Under the pieces are notes generated by a model. That model was not told the DNA's origin. It searched no databases and saw only the letters and a program-made list of their open reading frames with translations. Shown here in pieces: positions 36,196-49,587 of a stretch of DNA of 58,024 nucleotides; within the stretch, counting starts at the first letter, position 1; every line of letters starts with the position of its first letter. The stretch is from positions 177,184 through 235,207 of the forward strand of contig NW_019775730.1 of the NCBI RefSeq assembly GCF_001039355.2. The letters are read 5' to 3'. The stretch is from Lingula anatina. Its lineage: Eukaryota; Brachiopoda; Lingulata; Lingulida; Lingulidae. Both the position numbers and the translations under genes were made by a program.

Positions 36196-39100
36196 AATGA
36201 TAATAAATAAATAAATTGACAACACAAACATGCACAGTAATAAAAATAAATGCAAACAAACACAGTCGCAATACAGACATACACTGTGATCAGAATAAGT
36301 AAACATGTACAGTGACAACAGAACCATGTAAAGTAACCAGAATAAGCACAAATTAATCTAATGATTACACAGTCATACATAGTGATCAATGATAGAGTGA
36401 AAAGAAACACATACAATGTGATCACAATATATTTACAAACACAGACAATGACAAAACAGAATGGAAACAGCAATCAGGATATAAACAGACACATACACAT
36501 TGCTCACAATAAATCTAAACACAAAGAATGACAACACTAACATGCACAGTAATCAAATCAATTATGTTTAGACTCAAACAGTAATGACACAATCATACAC
36601 AGTGATCAAAATAAATATTAACATGTGAAGTGACAAAAGTAACATGCACCGTAATGAAAATGAACACAAGGAAAAAGAGTGAAAACATAGCCATACATAG
36701 TCTTCACAATATATACAAACACATTCAGTTATAATACAGAATAGAAACAGCAAATAGAATATAAACAGACACATAGACGTACATTGACAACACCATAGTT
36801 CAGCGCAATAGTAATGTTAGCAAACAAAAAGAGTGACAAAACTGACATACACATTGCTCACAATAAATGCAAACACCAACAGCAATGACACTAACATGAA
36901 CAGTAATGTAAATAAATACAAACAAACACAGTCAGAATACAGACATACACAGTGATCAAAATAAGTTGACATGTACAGTGACGACACAACCATGTAAAGT
37001 AACCAGAATGAACACAAATTGATCCAGTGATAACACAGTCATACACAGTGATCAATGATGGAGTGAAAACACACACATACAATGTGATCACAATGTACAT
37101 ACAACACATTCAGTGAGAATAGAGAATGGAAACAACAATCGGAATATAAACAGACACATAAACTATGCTTACAGTAACAACATCAACATGCACAGTTAAA
37201 ATAATGATTAAAAACATATAGACGGAAAAAACTAACATAAACATTGCTCAAATCAATGCAAACACAAACAGTAAGGACACAAACATATACAGTGATCACA
37301 ATAAAAAGAAACAGAAACAGTGACAACGTAAACATGCACAGTAATGATAATGATTACAAACAAACACAGTCAGAATACAGACATACACAGTGATCAAAAT
37401 AAGTTGACATGTACAGTGACGACACAACCATGTAAAGTAACCAGAATGAACACAAATTGATCCAGTGATAACACAGTCATACACAGTGATCAATGATGGA
37501 GTGAAAACACGCACATACAATGTGATCACAATGTATTTACAACACATACAATGAGAATAGAGAATGGAAACAGCAATCGGAATATAAACAGACACATAAA
37601 CTATGCTTACAGTAACAAAACAACATGCACAGTTATAATAATGATTTAAAACATATAGACTGAAAAAACTGACATACACATTGCTCACAATATATGAAAC
37701 ACAGGGAGTGACAACACTAACATGCACAGTAATCAAATCAATTATGTTTAGACACAAACTGTAACGACACAATCATACACTGTGATCAAAATAAGTATTA
37801 ACATGAACAGTGATAACAGTAACATGCACAGTAATGAGAATGAATAAGGAAGAAAAAGTGAAAACATAGCCATATAAAGTCACAGACAATATATACAAAC
37901 ACATTCAGTTATAATACAGAATAGAAACACAACAGAATATAAACAGACACATAGACATACATTGACAACACCATCATTCAGCAATAGTAATGTTTACAAA
38001 CAAAGAGAGTGACAAAACTGACTTATGCATTGCTAACAATAAATACAAACACCAACAGTAATGACATAAACATACACACTGATCAAATGAAATATTAAAA
38101 TGTACATTGACAACAGTAATGTACACCATAATGGCAGTGAATATAACTAAAAATAGTGAAAACATAGCTGTAAACAGTCATCACAATGTATACAAACACA
38201 TTCAGTAACAATACAGAAATAGAAACAGACACATAGACACAGACATACATTGACAACACCATCATTCAGCGCAATAGTAGTGATAACAGAAAAATAGAGT
38301 GAAAAATCTGACATACACAGTGCTCACAATGAATAGAAACACCAACAGTCTTGACACAAACATACACTGTGATAAGAATCATATGCAAACACAAACATTG
38401 ACAACACAAATATGCACAGTGATCAGAATAAATTTTGACTTGTACAGTGACGACAGTAACATCCACCATAATAAGAATGAACACAAGGAAAAAGAGTGAA
38501 ACATAGCCCTACACAGTCATCACAATATCTACAAACACATTCAGTAACAATACAGAATAGAAACAGTAAACAGAATATAAACAGACACATAGTCATACAT
38601 TGACAACACCATCATTCAGCACAATAGTAATGTTTACAAACAAAGAGAGTGACAAAACTGACATATGCATTGCTACCAATAAATACAAACACCAACAGTA
38701 ATGACATGTACAGTGACAACAAAACCATATATAGTAACTAGAATGAAGAATAATTAATTACGTGATAGCACAGTCATACACAGTGATCAGTGATGGAGTG
38801 AAAACACAGACATACACAGTGATCACAATATATATACAAACACATACAATGACAATACAGAATGGAAACAGCTATCGGAATATAAACAGACACATAAAAT
38901 ATGCTTACATCAACAACACCAACATGCACTTTCATAATAACGATTAAAAACATATAGACTTAAAAAACTGACATACAGATTGCTCAAAATAAATATAAAC
39001 ACAAAGAGTGACAACACTAACATGCACATTAATATAATTAATTATGTGCAAACACAAACATTGACAACACAAATATGCACAGTGATCAGAATAAATTTTG

Positions 39101-42100
39101 ACTTGTACAGTGACGACAGTAACATCCACCATAATAAGAATGAACACAAGGAAAAAGAGTGAAACATAGCCGTACACAGTCATCACTATATATACAAACA
39201 CATTCAGTAGCAATATAGAATAGACACAGCAAACAGAATATAAACAGACACATAGTCACACATAGACAACACCATCATTCAACGCAATAGTAATGTTTAC
39301 AAACAAAAAGAGTGACAAAACTGACTTACGCATTGCTAACAATAAATACAAACACCAACAGTAATGACACTAACATGAACAGTAATGTAAATAAATACAA
39401 ACAAACACAGTCACAATACAGACATACACAGTGATCAGAATAAGTAAACATGTACAGTGACAACAGAACCATGTAAAGTAACCAGAATAAGCACAAATTA
39501 ATCTAGTGATTACACAGTAATACACAGTGATCAATGATAGAGTGAAAAGAAACACATACAATGTGATCACAATATATTTACAAACACAGACAATGACAAA
39601 ACAGAATGGAAACAGCAATGGGAATATAAACAGACACATAAACTATGCTTACAGTAACAACACCAACATGCACAGTTATAATAATGATTTGTCATCAAAA
39701 TATATACAAACACATTCAGAAACAATAGTGAATAGACACAGCAAACAATTAATATAAATAGACACATAGTCATACATTGACAACACAATAAATACAAAGA
39801 CAGACAGTGACAGCACTAACGTGGACAGGAATCAAAATAAATTTAAACAAATAGAGTGACAGAAATGACATACACAATGCTCACAATAAATACAAACACC
39901 AACAGTAATGACGCAAACATATACAGTGATCACAATGAATACAAGCACAAACAGTGACAACATATACATGCATGGTAATGATAATGTTTAAAAACAAATA
40001 GGACAAACAAACTTACACAGTGATCACAATACTTGCAAACACATACAGTAACAATATAGAATTGACACAGCAAACAGAATATAAACAGACACATAGACAT
40101 ACAGTGACAATACCATGATAAACAAACAGAGTGAAAAAACTGACAAGAGTCATATAAAGACACAAACAGTGACAACATTAAAATATCCAGTGATCACAAT
40201 AAAAACAAACACCAACAGTAATGACACAAACATATACAGTAATCACGATAAATAGAAACACAAACAGTGACAAAACAAACATGCACAGCAATGATAATGA
40301 TTACAAACAAATAGAAGGACAAACAGACTTACACAGTGATCAGAATTATGTGCAGACACAAACAGTAACAACAGAAACATACACAATGATCAAAATAAAT
40401 ATTAAATGAAAAACTGATAACAGTAACATGCACAGTAATGAGAATGAACACAAGGAAAATGTGTAAACAAAGCGATTCACAGTCATCACAATATATACAA
40501 ACACATTCAGNTGATTTAAAACATATAGACAGAAAAAACTGACATAAACATTGCTCACAATAAATATAAACACAAACAGTAACAACACAAACATATACAG
40601 TGACCACAATAAATAGAAAGACAAACAGTGTCAAAACAAACATGCATAGTAATGATAATGATTACAAACAAGTAGAAGGACAAACAGACCTACACAGTGC
40701 TGAGAATTAAATGTAGACACAAACAGTAACAACACTAACATACACAGTGATCAAAATAAATATTAATATGTATATTGACAACAGTAATGTGCACCATAAT
40801 GACAATGAACACAAGGGAAAAGAGTGAAAACATAGTTGTACACATTCATCACAATATGTACAAACACATTCAGTAACAATATAGAATAGACACAAAAAAC
40901 AGAATATAAACAGAAACATAAACATACATTGAAAACTCCATCATTCAGCGCAATAGTAATGATTACTAACAAATGGAGTGACAAAACTGACCTATAAAGT
41001 GCTCACAATAAATACAAGCACCAACAGTAATGATGCAAACATATACAGTGATCACAATGAATACAAACTTAAACATTGACAACATATACATGCACAGTAA
41101 TCAAAATGAATACAAACAAATAGAGTGACAGAAATGCACAGTGCTCACAATAAATACAAAAACGAACAGTAACGACACAAACATATACAGTGTTCACAAT
41201 AAATAAAAGCACAAACAATGACAAAACAAACATGCACAGAAATGATAATGATTACAAACAAATAGAAGGGCAAACAGACTTACACAGTGATCAGAATTTT
41301 ATGCAGCCACAAACAGTAACAACACAAACAAACACAGTGATCAAAATAGATATTAAAAGAAAAAGTGATAACAGTAAGATGCACAGTAATGAGAATGAAC
41401 ACAAGGGAAAAAAGTGTAAACATAGACATCTGGAATCATCACTGTATATACAAACACATTCAGTAACAATACAGAAAAGACAGAGCAAACAGAATATAAA
41501 CAGAGACATAGACATAACATTGACAGCATGATCATTCAGCACAGTAGTAATGATTATAAATAAATAAACTGACAACACAAACATGCACAGTAATAAAAAT
41601 AAATGCAAACAAACACAGTCACAATACAGACATACACTGTGATCAGAATAAGTAAACATGTACAGTGACAACAGAACCATGTAAAGTAACCAGAATAAGC
41701 ACAAATTAATCTAGTGATTACACAGTCATACACAGTGATCAATGATAGAGTGAAAAGAAACACATACAATATGATCACAATATATTTACAAACACAGACA
41801 ATGACAAAACAGAATGGAAACAGCAATCAGGGAATAAAGAGACACATAAACTATGCTTACAACAACAACACCAACATGCACATTTATAATAATGATTCAA
41901 CACATATAGACTAAAAACTGACATACACAGAGCTCACAATAAATCTAAACACAAAGAATGACAACACTAACATGCACAGTAATCAAATCAATTATGTTTA
42001 GACACAAACAGTAATGGCACAATCATACACAGTGATCAAAATAAATATTAACATGTGAAGTGACAAAAGTAACGAAAATGAACACAAGGAAAAAGAGTGA

Positions 42101-43051
42101 AAACATAGCCATACACAGTCTTCACAATATATACAAACACATTCAGTTATAATACAGAATAGAAACAGCAAACAGAATATAAACAGACACATAGACGTAC
42201 ATTGACAACACCATAGTTCAGCGCAATAGTAATGTTAGCAAACAAAAAGACAAAACTGACATACACATTGCTAACAATAAATACAAACACCAACAGTAAT
42301 GACACTAACATGAACAGTAATGTAAATAAATACAAACAAACACAGTCAGAATACAGACATACACAGTGATCAAAATAAGTTGACATGTACAGTGACGACA
42401 CAACCATGTAAAGTAACCAGAATGAACACAAATTGATCCAGTGATAACACAGTCATACACAGTGATCAATGATGGAGTGAAAACACACACATACAATGTG
42501 ATCACAATGTACATACAACACATTCAGTGAGAATAGAGAATGGAAACAACAATCGGAATATAAACAGACACATAAACTATGCTTACAGTAACAACACCAA
42601 CATGCACAGTTATAATAATGATTAAAAACATATAGACGGAAAAAACTAACATAAACATTGCTCAAATCAATGCAAACACAAACAGTAAGGACACAAACAT
42701 ATACAGTGATCACAATAAAAAGAAACAGAAACAGTGACAACATAAACATGCACAGTAATGATAATGATTACAACAACTAAAAGGACAAACAGACTTACAC
42801 AGCAATCAGAATCATATGCAGACACAAACAGTAACAACACAATCATACACCATGATCAAAATAAATATTACCATGAACAGTGATAACAGTAACGTGCACA
42901 GTAATGAGAATGAATAAGAAAAAAAAGTGAAAACATAGCCATATAAAGTCACCACAATATATACAAACACATTCCGTTATAATACACACAGTAAACAGAA
43001 TATAAACAGACACATAGACGTACATTGACAGCACGATCATACAGCGAAGTA
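36196..43051 (+). repeat. 49-bp-unit satellite array (segment 4)
   Basis: The A/C-rich satellite continues. Nearly identical blocks recur within it, for example 36928-37110, 37364-37540 and 42344-42520. The segment contains the N at 40511 and ends at the target site AAGTA (43047-43051) of the Rex1-like LINE. Confidence 0.88.
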
Positions 43052-44772
43052 GAGGAAAGCTTTAACACTAAGAACTCTAGGGAATTGTGGTCAAATATAT
43101 CCTTAATTACTAACTACAAGGGCTCAAAACACTCTGCTGACAAAGGAGATGCGTCACTACCGGACAAACTGAATGACTTTTATGTAGGCTTTGATAAAGA
43201 CAATAGTTCTTCTACAACGGTTCTACCTCCGACTTCCCAAGCTGACAATACTGAAGCAGTTCCGCTCACCATTCACCCCTGGCAAGTAAAACGGCAATTT
43301 ATGCGTCTCAATGTTCGTAAGGTGTCTGGGCCGGATGGAATTTCACCTCGTGTTCTCAAACTCTGTGCTGACCAACATCTTTACTGTCATCTACAATTGG
43401 TCTCTACAAATCCTCAAAGTACCATTGCTCTGGAAGACGGCGTCTATCATCCCGGTACCAAAATCCAACCGAGTTACCAGCTTTAACGATCTTAGACCCG
43501 TGGCTCTGACTCCGGTGCCCATGAAAATTTTAGAAAAATTAGTTTTAAATTTTATTAAAGAAATTGTGCCGAAAACCTTGTACCCACTGCAGTTCGCTTA
43601 TCGATCTAACAGAAATGTTGAAGATGCAATTAATCTGTGCCTACACACTGTACTACAACACTTAGATAACAAAAATTCTTATGCAAGGATTTTATTTATT
43701 GACTACAGTTCAGCTTTTAACACAATTGTGCCAAAAAAACTATATCGGAAACTTTTAAACCATCTTAAGCTACCTGTTTTTATTTGTGACTGGATTTTAG
43801 ACTTTCTTTTAGATAGAAGACAATCTGTTAAAAACGGCTCTTTTAGCTCAAAAACAACAGTCTTAAATACCGGTGCACCACAGGGATGCGTCCTTTCACC
43901 TTGTCTTTACTCCCTTTTTACCTATGATTGTACTAGTGTAAGCGACGGGACTTTTCTCATGAAATTTGCGGATGATACTACGCTTGTGGGGCTAGTTACT
44001 GATAATGACGAGAGTACATATAGAGAATCTGTTGAGTCGGTGTTAAGCTGGTGCGAGAGTAATGATCTTATCTTGAACGTAGCTAAAACCAAAGAAATGA
44101 TAGTGGATTTTAGAAGGAATCAGAATGTAAAGGTACCACTCACCATTGGTAATGTTGAAGTTAGTAGAGGCGAGGAATTTAAACTACTTGGTATACACCT
44201 TAACAGTAAATTGAATTGGAAAGATAACACCGCAAAGAGTGTATTTTTTAAGATAATTGAGAACTTTTACTGATAGCGTGCCTATTTTAGTCAATTTTTA
44301 CAGGTGTGTAATTGAAAGCATTCTAGCGTACGGAATTATAATATGTATAATTATAATAGCGGAACAGCTGGGGAGGAAAGGAAGAAATTAACAAACGTTG
44401 TAAAAACTGCAAGCAGGATTATTGGGCAGGATCTCCCCAAGCTGGATGATATTTTTAAAGACAGAATGGAGAAAAGAATTGTCAACACCATGAAAGACTC
44501 TTTCCATCCTGCATCATCTCTTTTTACTTTTTTACCAAGCAACAGCAGACTTTTAACTTTTAAAGGCAGTAAACGCTTTTTAAACAGCTTTTATCGAAGT
44601 GCAGTGACGCATTTTAATTTGATCTCAAAACTAAATTCTTAATTAATTTATTTATCTATTGTATTATTTTATTATTTTACTCTGTATATTGCTCCAAAAG
44701 GAAATTGATTTCCGATTTTTATAATTGGCTAAATAAACTCTTATCTTATCTTATCTTATCTTATCTTATCTT
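43052..44772 (+). mobile_element. 5'-truncated Rex1/CR1-like non-LTR retrotransposon
   Basis: A 1721-bp insertion flanked by a 5-bp duplication AAGTA (43047-43051 and 44773-44777). The satellite unit it interrupts is otherwise continuous. It ends in six TTATC repeats plus TT, a microsatellite tail in place of poly-A. Only the C-terminal part of the RT ORF and the 3' UTR are present. No endonuclease domain is present, consistent with 5' truncation during target-primed reverse transcription. Confidence 0.9.
43053..44642 (+). pseudogene. Rex1-like reverse transcriptase, frameshifted
   Basis: RT motifs in order: KVSGPDGISPRVLKL (fingers), PVPKSNRVTSFNDLRPVALT, FIDYSSAFNTIVPKK (motif A with the catalytic D), NTGAPQGCVLSPCLYSLF (motif B), MKFADDTTLVG (motif C, the FADD catalytic pair), and SNDLILNVAKTKEMIVDF. 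Three reading-frame changes are needed: near 43374, near 44268 and near 44345. The final open part (44343-44642) carries RKKLTNVVKTASRIIG and other C-terminal residues and ends 100 bp before the repeat tail. The combination of motifs resembles the Rex1/Babar group of the CR1 superfamily known from teleosts and invertebrates. Confidence 0.88.
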
Positions 44773-45493
44773 AAGTAATAATGATTATAAACAAATAAAG
44801 TGACAAAACAGACAAACACAGTGACAAGAATACATACAAACACATTCAGTGACAATACAAACATGCTCAGTGATCAAAATAAATACAAACAAACACAGTC
44901 ACAATACAGACATACACAGTAATCAGAATAAGTTGACATGTACAGTGACAAGACAACCATGTAAAGTAACCAGAATGAATACAAATTAATCCAGTGATCA
45001 ATGATGGAGAGAAAATACACACATACAATGTGATCACAATACATATATTCAAACACAGACGATGACAGTAATCAAATCAATAATTTGCAGACACAAACAG
45101 TAACAACACAGTCATACACAGTGATCAAAATAAATATTAACATGTACAGTGACAAGAGTAACGTGCACTGTGCACCATACAGAGTCATCAAAATATATAC
45201 AAACACATTCAGAAACAATAGTGAATAGACACAGCAAACAATTAATATAAACAGACACATAGTCATACATTGACAACACCATCATTCAGCGCAATAGTAA
45301 TGTTTACAAACAAATAGAGTGACAAAACTGGCAAACACATTGCTCACAATAAATACAAACACCAACAGTAATGAAACAAACATGAATAGTAATGTAAATA
45401 AATACAAACAAACACAGTCACAATACAGACATATACAGTGATCAGAATAAATTTTGACATGTACAGTGACACCAAAACCATACATAGTAACTA
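44773..45493 (+). repeat. 49-bp-unit satellite array (segment 5)
   Basis: A/C-rich satellite between the Rex1-like LINE and the TA-flanked TIR element. The sequence is continuous with units on either side of both insertions. Confidence 0.88.
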
Positions 45494-46286
45494 CCCAGCG
45501 GGCAAATTATGTTGTTTTAATGTTGAAACAACGTTGAACCATAACGTTGAGTAGACATTGAATAAACGTTGGATTTGAAAGTTGTGTCAACCTCAGATAA
45601 CAACGTTGTATCAATGTCAGAAAACAATGTTATATCGACCCCACCCAGCGGGACATTAGCCTGGATGTGTTTAGCAGTAGGACATGTTTGATGGCTAAAT
45701 ATATGTAGGGTATAAATGTATGGCCTTTAAGTTAGAATTTCCAAGATTTATATATATATATATATATATGTATATAAGAAGATAACTACAACCATACATA
45801 TATAAATATATATATAACAGAGTCACAGTCACCTCAACCTGTCTATCTATAACAGGTTACCAAGAACTGTTAACTCCATCACATTTACAGCAACTTATTC
45901 ATCCTAGTGTTAGCTGACCTTGCAAGCAATTCAGTTTATTGGAATGTATTTCTGAATAACAAGTTAAGAAAATTCACTAGTTCACTAAAGACACAAAACA
46001 ACTGTCAATTTTAATTTAAAACCATTTTGTTATTATTTTGATAAATTTAGTTACAGTATTGATAAACAAAGTATCACGTTTTCAATAATTAATATTTTAA
46101 ATTACAATCCATAACTGCAAGGTTGTGTCATTAACCAAAATACAACGTTGAGTCAACGTCACATTATGACAGTGTTTCGACGTGGCTGGATCAACATTGA
46201 TTTGACGTTGAATTTAGGTAGATCAACAGCAATTCAATGTATCAACCTGTTTTCAACGTTGATCCAACGCAACTATGCCTGCTGGG
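45494..46286. mobile_element. non-autonomous TIR DNA transposon, TSD TA
   Basis: A 793-bp insertion. Its ends are CCCAGCGGGCA and the inverted TGCCTGCTGGG (10 of 11 match), flanked by TA (45492-45493 and 46287-46288). The interrupted satellite reads CTAGAATGAAG elsewhere. Subterminal regions on both sides carry many CAACGTTGA-type short repeats in both orientations. An additional internal CCCAGCGGGAC at about 45650 suggests a nested or duplicated terminus. Transposase is absent, so the superfamily is not assigned. A TA microsatellite lies at about 45750-45770. Confidence 0.82.
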
Positions 46287-46682
46287 TAGAATCAAGAATA
46301 ATTAATTAAGTGATAGCACAGTCATACACAGTGATCAGTGATGGAGTGAAAACACAGACATACACAGTGATCACAATATATATACAAACACATACAATGA
46401 CAATATAGAATGGAAACAGCAATTGCAATATGAACAGACACATAAACTATGCTTACATCAACATCACCAACATGCACAGTTATAATAATGATTAAAAACA
46501 TATAGACTGACAAAACTGACATAAACATTGCTCACAATAAATGCAAACACACAGTAATGATAATGATTACAAACAAACACAGTCACAATACAGACATACA
46601 CAGTGATCACAATAAATTTTGACATGTACAATGACAACACAACCATGCACAGTAACCAGAATAAACACTATAGTACTGTGGT
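46287..46682 (+). repeat. 49-bp-unit satellite array (segment 6)
   Basis: A/C-rich satellite, including another copy of the block that begins GTGATAGCACAGTCATACAC. Confidence 0.85.
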
Positions 46683-46897
46683 TCGATCTATCTCACAAGG
46701 GATTCTCGCTAAGTTGCAAACAACCTAGGGCGCTTAAACATTTAAGATGTCTGGCACGCCTACTAAAGCTACTAAACAATAATGAGTTACCCCCTAGCAG
46801 CTTCAGCAGATGTGACAGACATCTAAGCGGCCTAGGTTCATTTAGTGAGAAAACCCTTGGGGATGGATTGATCCTGTTAGATCGATCTAGGTATGGG
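46683..46897. mobile_element. foldback/MITE-like element, copy F1
   Basis: About 215 bp, nearly all self-complementary. The left arm (CAACCTAGGGCGCTTA, then AGATGTCTGGCACGCCTACT, then AAAGCTACT) pairs with the right arm (AGCAGCTTCAGCAGATGTGA, then CAGACATCTAAGCGGCCTAG, then GTTC) around a short loop at about 46780-46795, with an 8-nt bulge. Outer parts (CACAAGGGATTCTCGCTAAG against CTCACTAAA) also pair weakly. It interrupts satellite. Related cores occur at 49905-50100 and 57843-57938. Confidence 0.7.
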
Positions 46898-47060
46898 AAC
46901 CCAGTCAAGATGAATACAAACACAGTCACAGTGATCAGAATATATGCAAACACACTCTGTTATGTGTTTGTTTATATTCTTAATACTGTATACACCCCTA
47001 TTGACACTTTATGTGTCTTAATATTTTTAATTACTCTGTTTATATTTGGCACACAGAATT
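46898..47060. repeat. right edge of the satellite
   Basis: A few A/C-rich units (GAATACAAACACAGTCACAG) followed after about 46955 by T/G-rich satellite-like sequence, so orientation flips again at the border. Satellite similarity fades by about 47060. Confidence 0.65.
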
Positions 47061-49531
47061 ATATACTTGCCTTTATGAATGTGATGTAAAGCTGGATGGT
47101 AAGTGAATAAGTGTGTTGGTTTGTGTACTGCATTGTACCACACACACACAGCACTTCAAGGCACTTGCTCTGATGCCATTGCTCTTAGTTCTTCAGATTT
47201 GTAGATATGAGACCGATCAAGCACTTGTGTTAGATTTACTGCTTTACTATAAATCAACCATTACATGTGTGGTCATGAAAATTTAGAAAAATTAGCTAGC
47301 CTTGATCAATTAACCAGATAAAAAGAATATCAAAACAAATAACTTTTCCATAGTGTCTCAGCAGTTGTATTATTCTTGGCTTTCAGTTAATGCAACTGCT
47401 CATAATGCAGTGACAATTGCTTAAATGCCAGCTAAAGAATTTAATAGGCAAGCATATGACTTCGCCTGGTTTTTAACCCCTCAGGTGAGAAAAGTGAGGG
47501 CACTTGGTTGAGAGTTTGGGAATGCATACTACAAAGACAGCTAAATCTTGGTGCGTATAAAGTGGATGGTCTTTTAAAATTGAATGCAGCCCATTTTTTT
47601 AAATATGTAAATGACTATCTTTTCCAAAATCACAATGATTGACTTGTTTGAATCATGTCTCTTACTCATTCTCTTTGTTATCTCATAGAATTTTAACAAG
47701 ACATTTGCAAGATCTCCTCCTCTTCTGTCTTTTCGAAATCCATTAAAATTTATATGAATCATAACAATCTCTTTTTTTGAACAACATTTAATTCCTTCAA
47801 AATTTTCTCCTGTCCCCCTTAAACAAAGTGGTCCGAGCAGTGCTTCTCTGGCCTCAGGGAGAGAGGGGAACAGTGGGTTCTCTAATTCAAGATCACTTTT
47901 TTCAGGTTTGCAAAAGTCAATTGTTTTATTATATAATTTAAAACCCAAATGTCAATGTCCTCCAAGACAACATCAAAGTTGCTATCATCCACCACATTAC
48001 TGTCCCATTTGTTCTACTTACTTTGAACATTCAAACCATGGATTACCTCAGATTCCCAAGAATCAGATTGTATTTCATGCTAATTGTAAAAAATTTTTAA
48101 TTGGTAATACACAATATTTTGGAAAATCAATTACAAATGCATAATTAAAATTCACAATCAAAAAAACAACAAAATCTCAATAATATTAAATTTCTTTTAT
48201 TCTCATGCTTCACATTTTTTTCATAATCGCCAATAGTTTCATAATAGTTATCACGTGTAAGTGTGCAACACAAATATACTCCCCTTATTTTCTACCTTAC
48301 ATTTGTTACATATTAACTTTGGATGAACAACAGAAGCTGCATATGAAAGCCTTTCAAAATTTTTATTCTTTTATTCAGTACGCATATTTTGTTTGTTGTC
48401 AAGTTTCTAAATATCCTGAGCTTTGTCAATGTGATCAGTGGAACAGCTATTTTACTCTTTTCACCGAAAATACAGGCAAAACTGGCATTATTATTATCAT
48501 TACCATAACATTACACAGGCTTTCCATACCTTTCAGAAGTTTTTGGTTGGTATTTTTTAATGTCACATTATAGGCATATATATAAATATCATTAAATAGT
48601 CTGGTAACAATCTTTTGTTCACAGTTTTATGGCAATAGCTGTACATAACATTAAGTTGCACATGCTGTAAAGGAAATACACCTCCCTCCTGAGCGTAGCA
48701 CCATTCATATGTGCACTAAAAATTGCCAGAGATACAGCTGTATATATGTGCTTTAAGAGACACAGATATAATGCACTCAGCCTCCATTTAGCTGATTTTA
48801 CTACATAACAGCCAGGCTCATAGTTGTCAATTTCTCAAAACATACTGGTACAGCTGTGTGGCTAAAATAACCGATGTGAAAAAAGCCTATAAAAATGTCA
48901 AAAGTCAAGCCCATTAACAAAATCTGAATCTCCACATTCTACTTCCTACATATCAGTTACACCTGTTACTTCTATTTTTATTTCAGAGATATTCAACACC
49001 ATTTACTGGCAATATTTTATCTGACTTTTTCACTATAATGATATTACAACACAATGCTGTGGAACTTAGAATAAAAGACAAATGGCACCAAATATCACTT
49101 CTCTAGAACTTATTGCTGTTACCATAACATTTCAATTTTTTTCCTCAACACATACAAGAAACAAGATTTCAGGGCTAATAGTGATCATAATAACACAATT
49201 GCCACAAAAATTAAGTGGTTGGTTTTCCTCCCCTGTAATAAGAACACACCTACAGACAGCCAGGCCAGGCTGGCACACATCCAATGGATCTCTAGCTCAG
49301 ACAGAGGTGGTACAACAAAAATGTTCAAATATAATTATTTTCCTAAACATGTTAACATTATACATAACAAAGCTGATCAAATCAGACCTAACCTGAAAGA
49401 CTGAATAAAGGGGTGTAGATATATTTTTCAATGAGTATGAGCAACGTAATAGCTTAAGGGAGACAGAGACTAAGCCCTGATATCACTGTCACCATTAGTA
49501 TCCTTTAAACTAATATAAATATCATATGAAC

Positions 49532-49532
<1 letters not shown>
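47061..49532. other. AT-rich low-copy DNA with unrecognised open frames
   Basis: The longest frames are 124 codons on the minus strand (47574-47948) and 122 codons on the plus strand (48205-48573). Neither matches a family I know, neither has consistent splice context, and they cannot both be judged real from sequence alone. A TTTTTTCAG acceptor-like site lies near 47905 on the + strand. There is no RNA gene. Confidence 0.5.

Positions 49533-49585
<53 letters not shown>
49533..49585. repeat. (AT)n microsatellite
   Basis: About 25 uninterrupted AT dinucleotides. Confidence 0.95.

Positions 49586-49587
<2 letters not shown>

Noticed and set aside
26270-41704. Recurrent 60-137-residue Cys/Leu/Val-rich hydrophobic frames on the T/G strand of the satellite (for example 26270-26563, 29268-29561, 31238-31531 and 41291-41704), looking like a family of small membrane proteins
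   Set aside because: They are translations of the 49-bp repeat. 49 is not a multiple of 3, so the frame rotates from unit to unit. They recur only because the DNA blocks recur, with no consistent start context, splice sites or sign of protein-level conservation.
47574-47948. 124-codon minus-strand frame
   Set aside because: No family recognised and no supporting splice or promoter context; the overlapping plus-strand frame at 47908 is equally plausible or implausible.
48205-48573. 122-codon plus-strand frame
   Set aside because: AT-rich, hydrophobic and repeat-poor, but without recognisable motifs or splice sites; not called as a gene.
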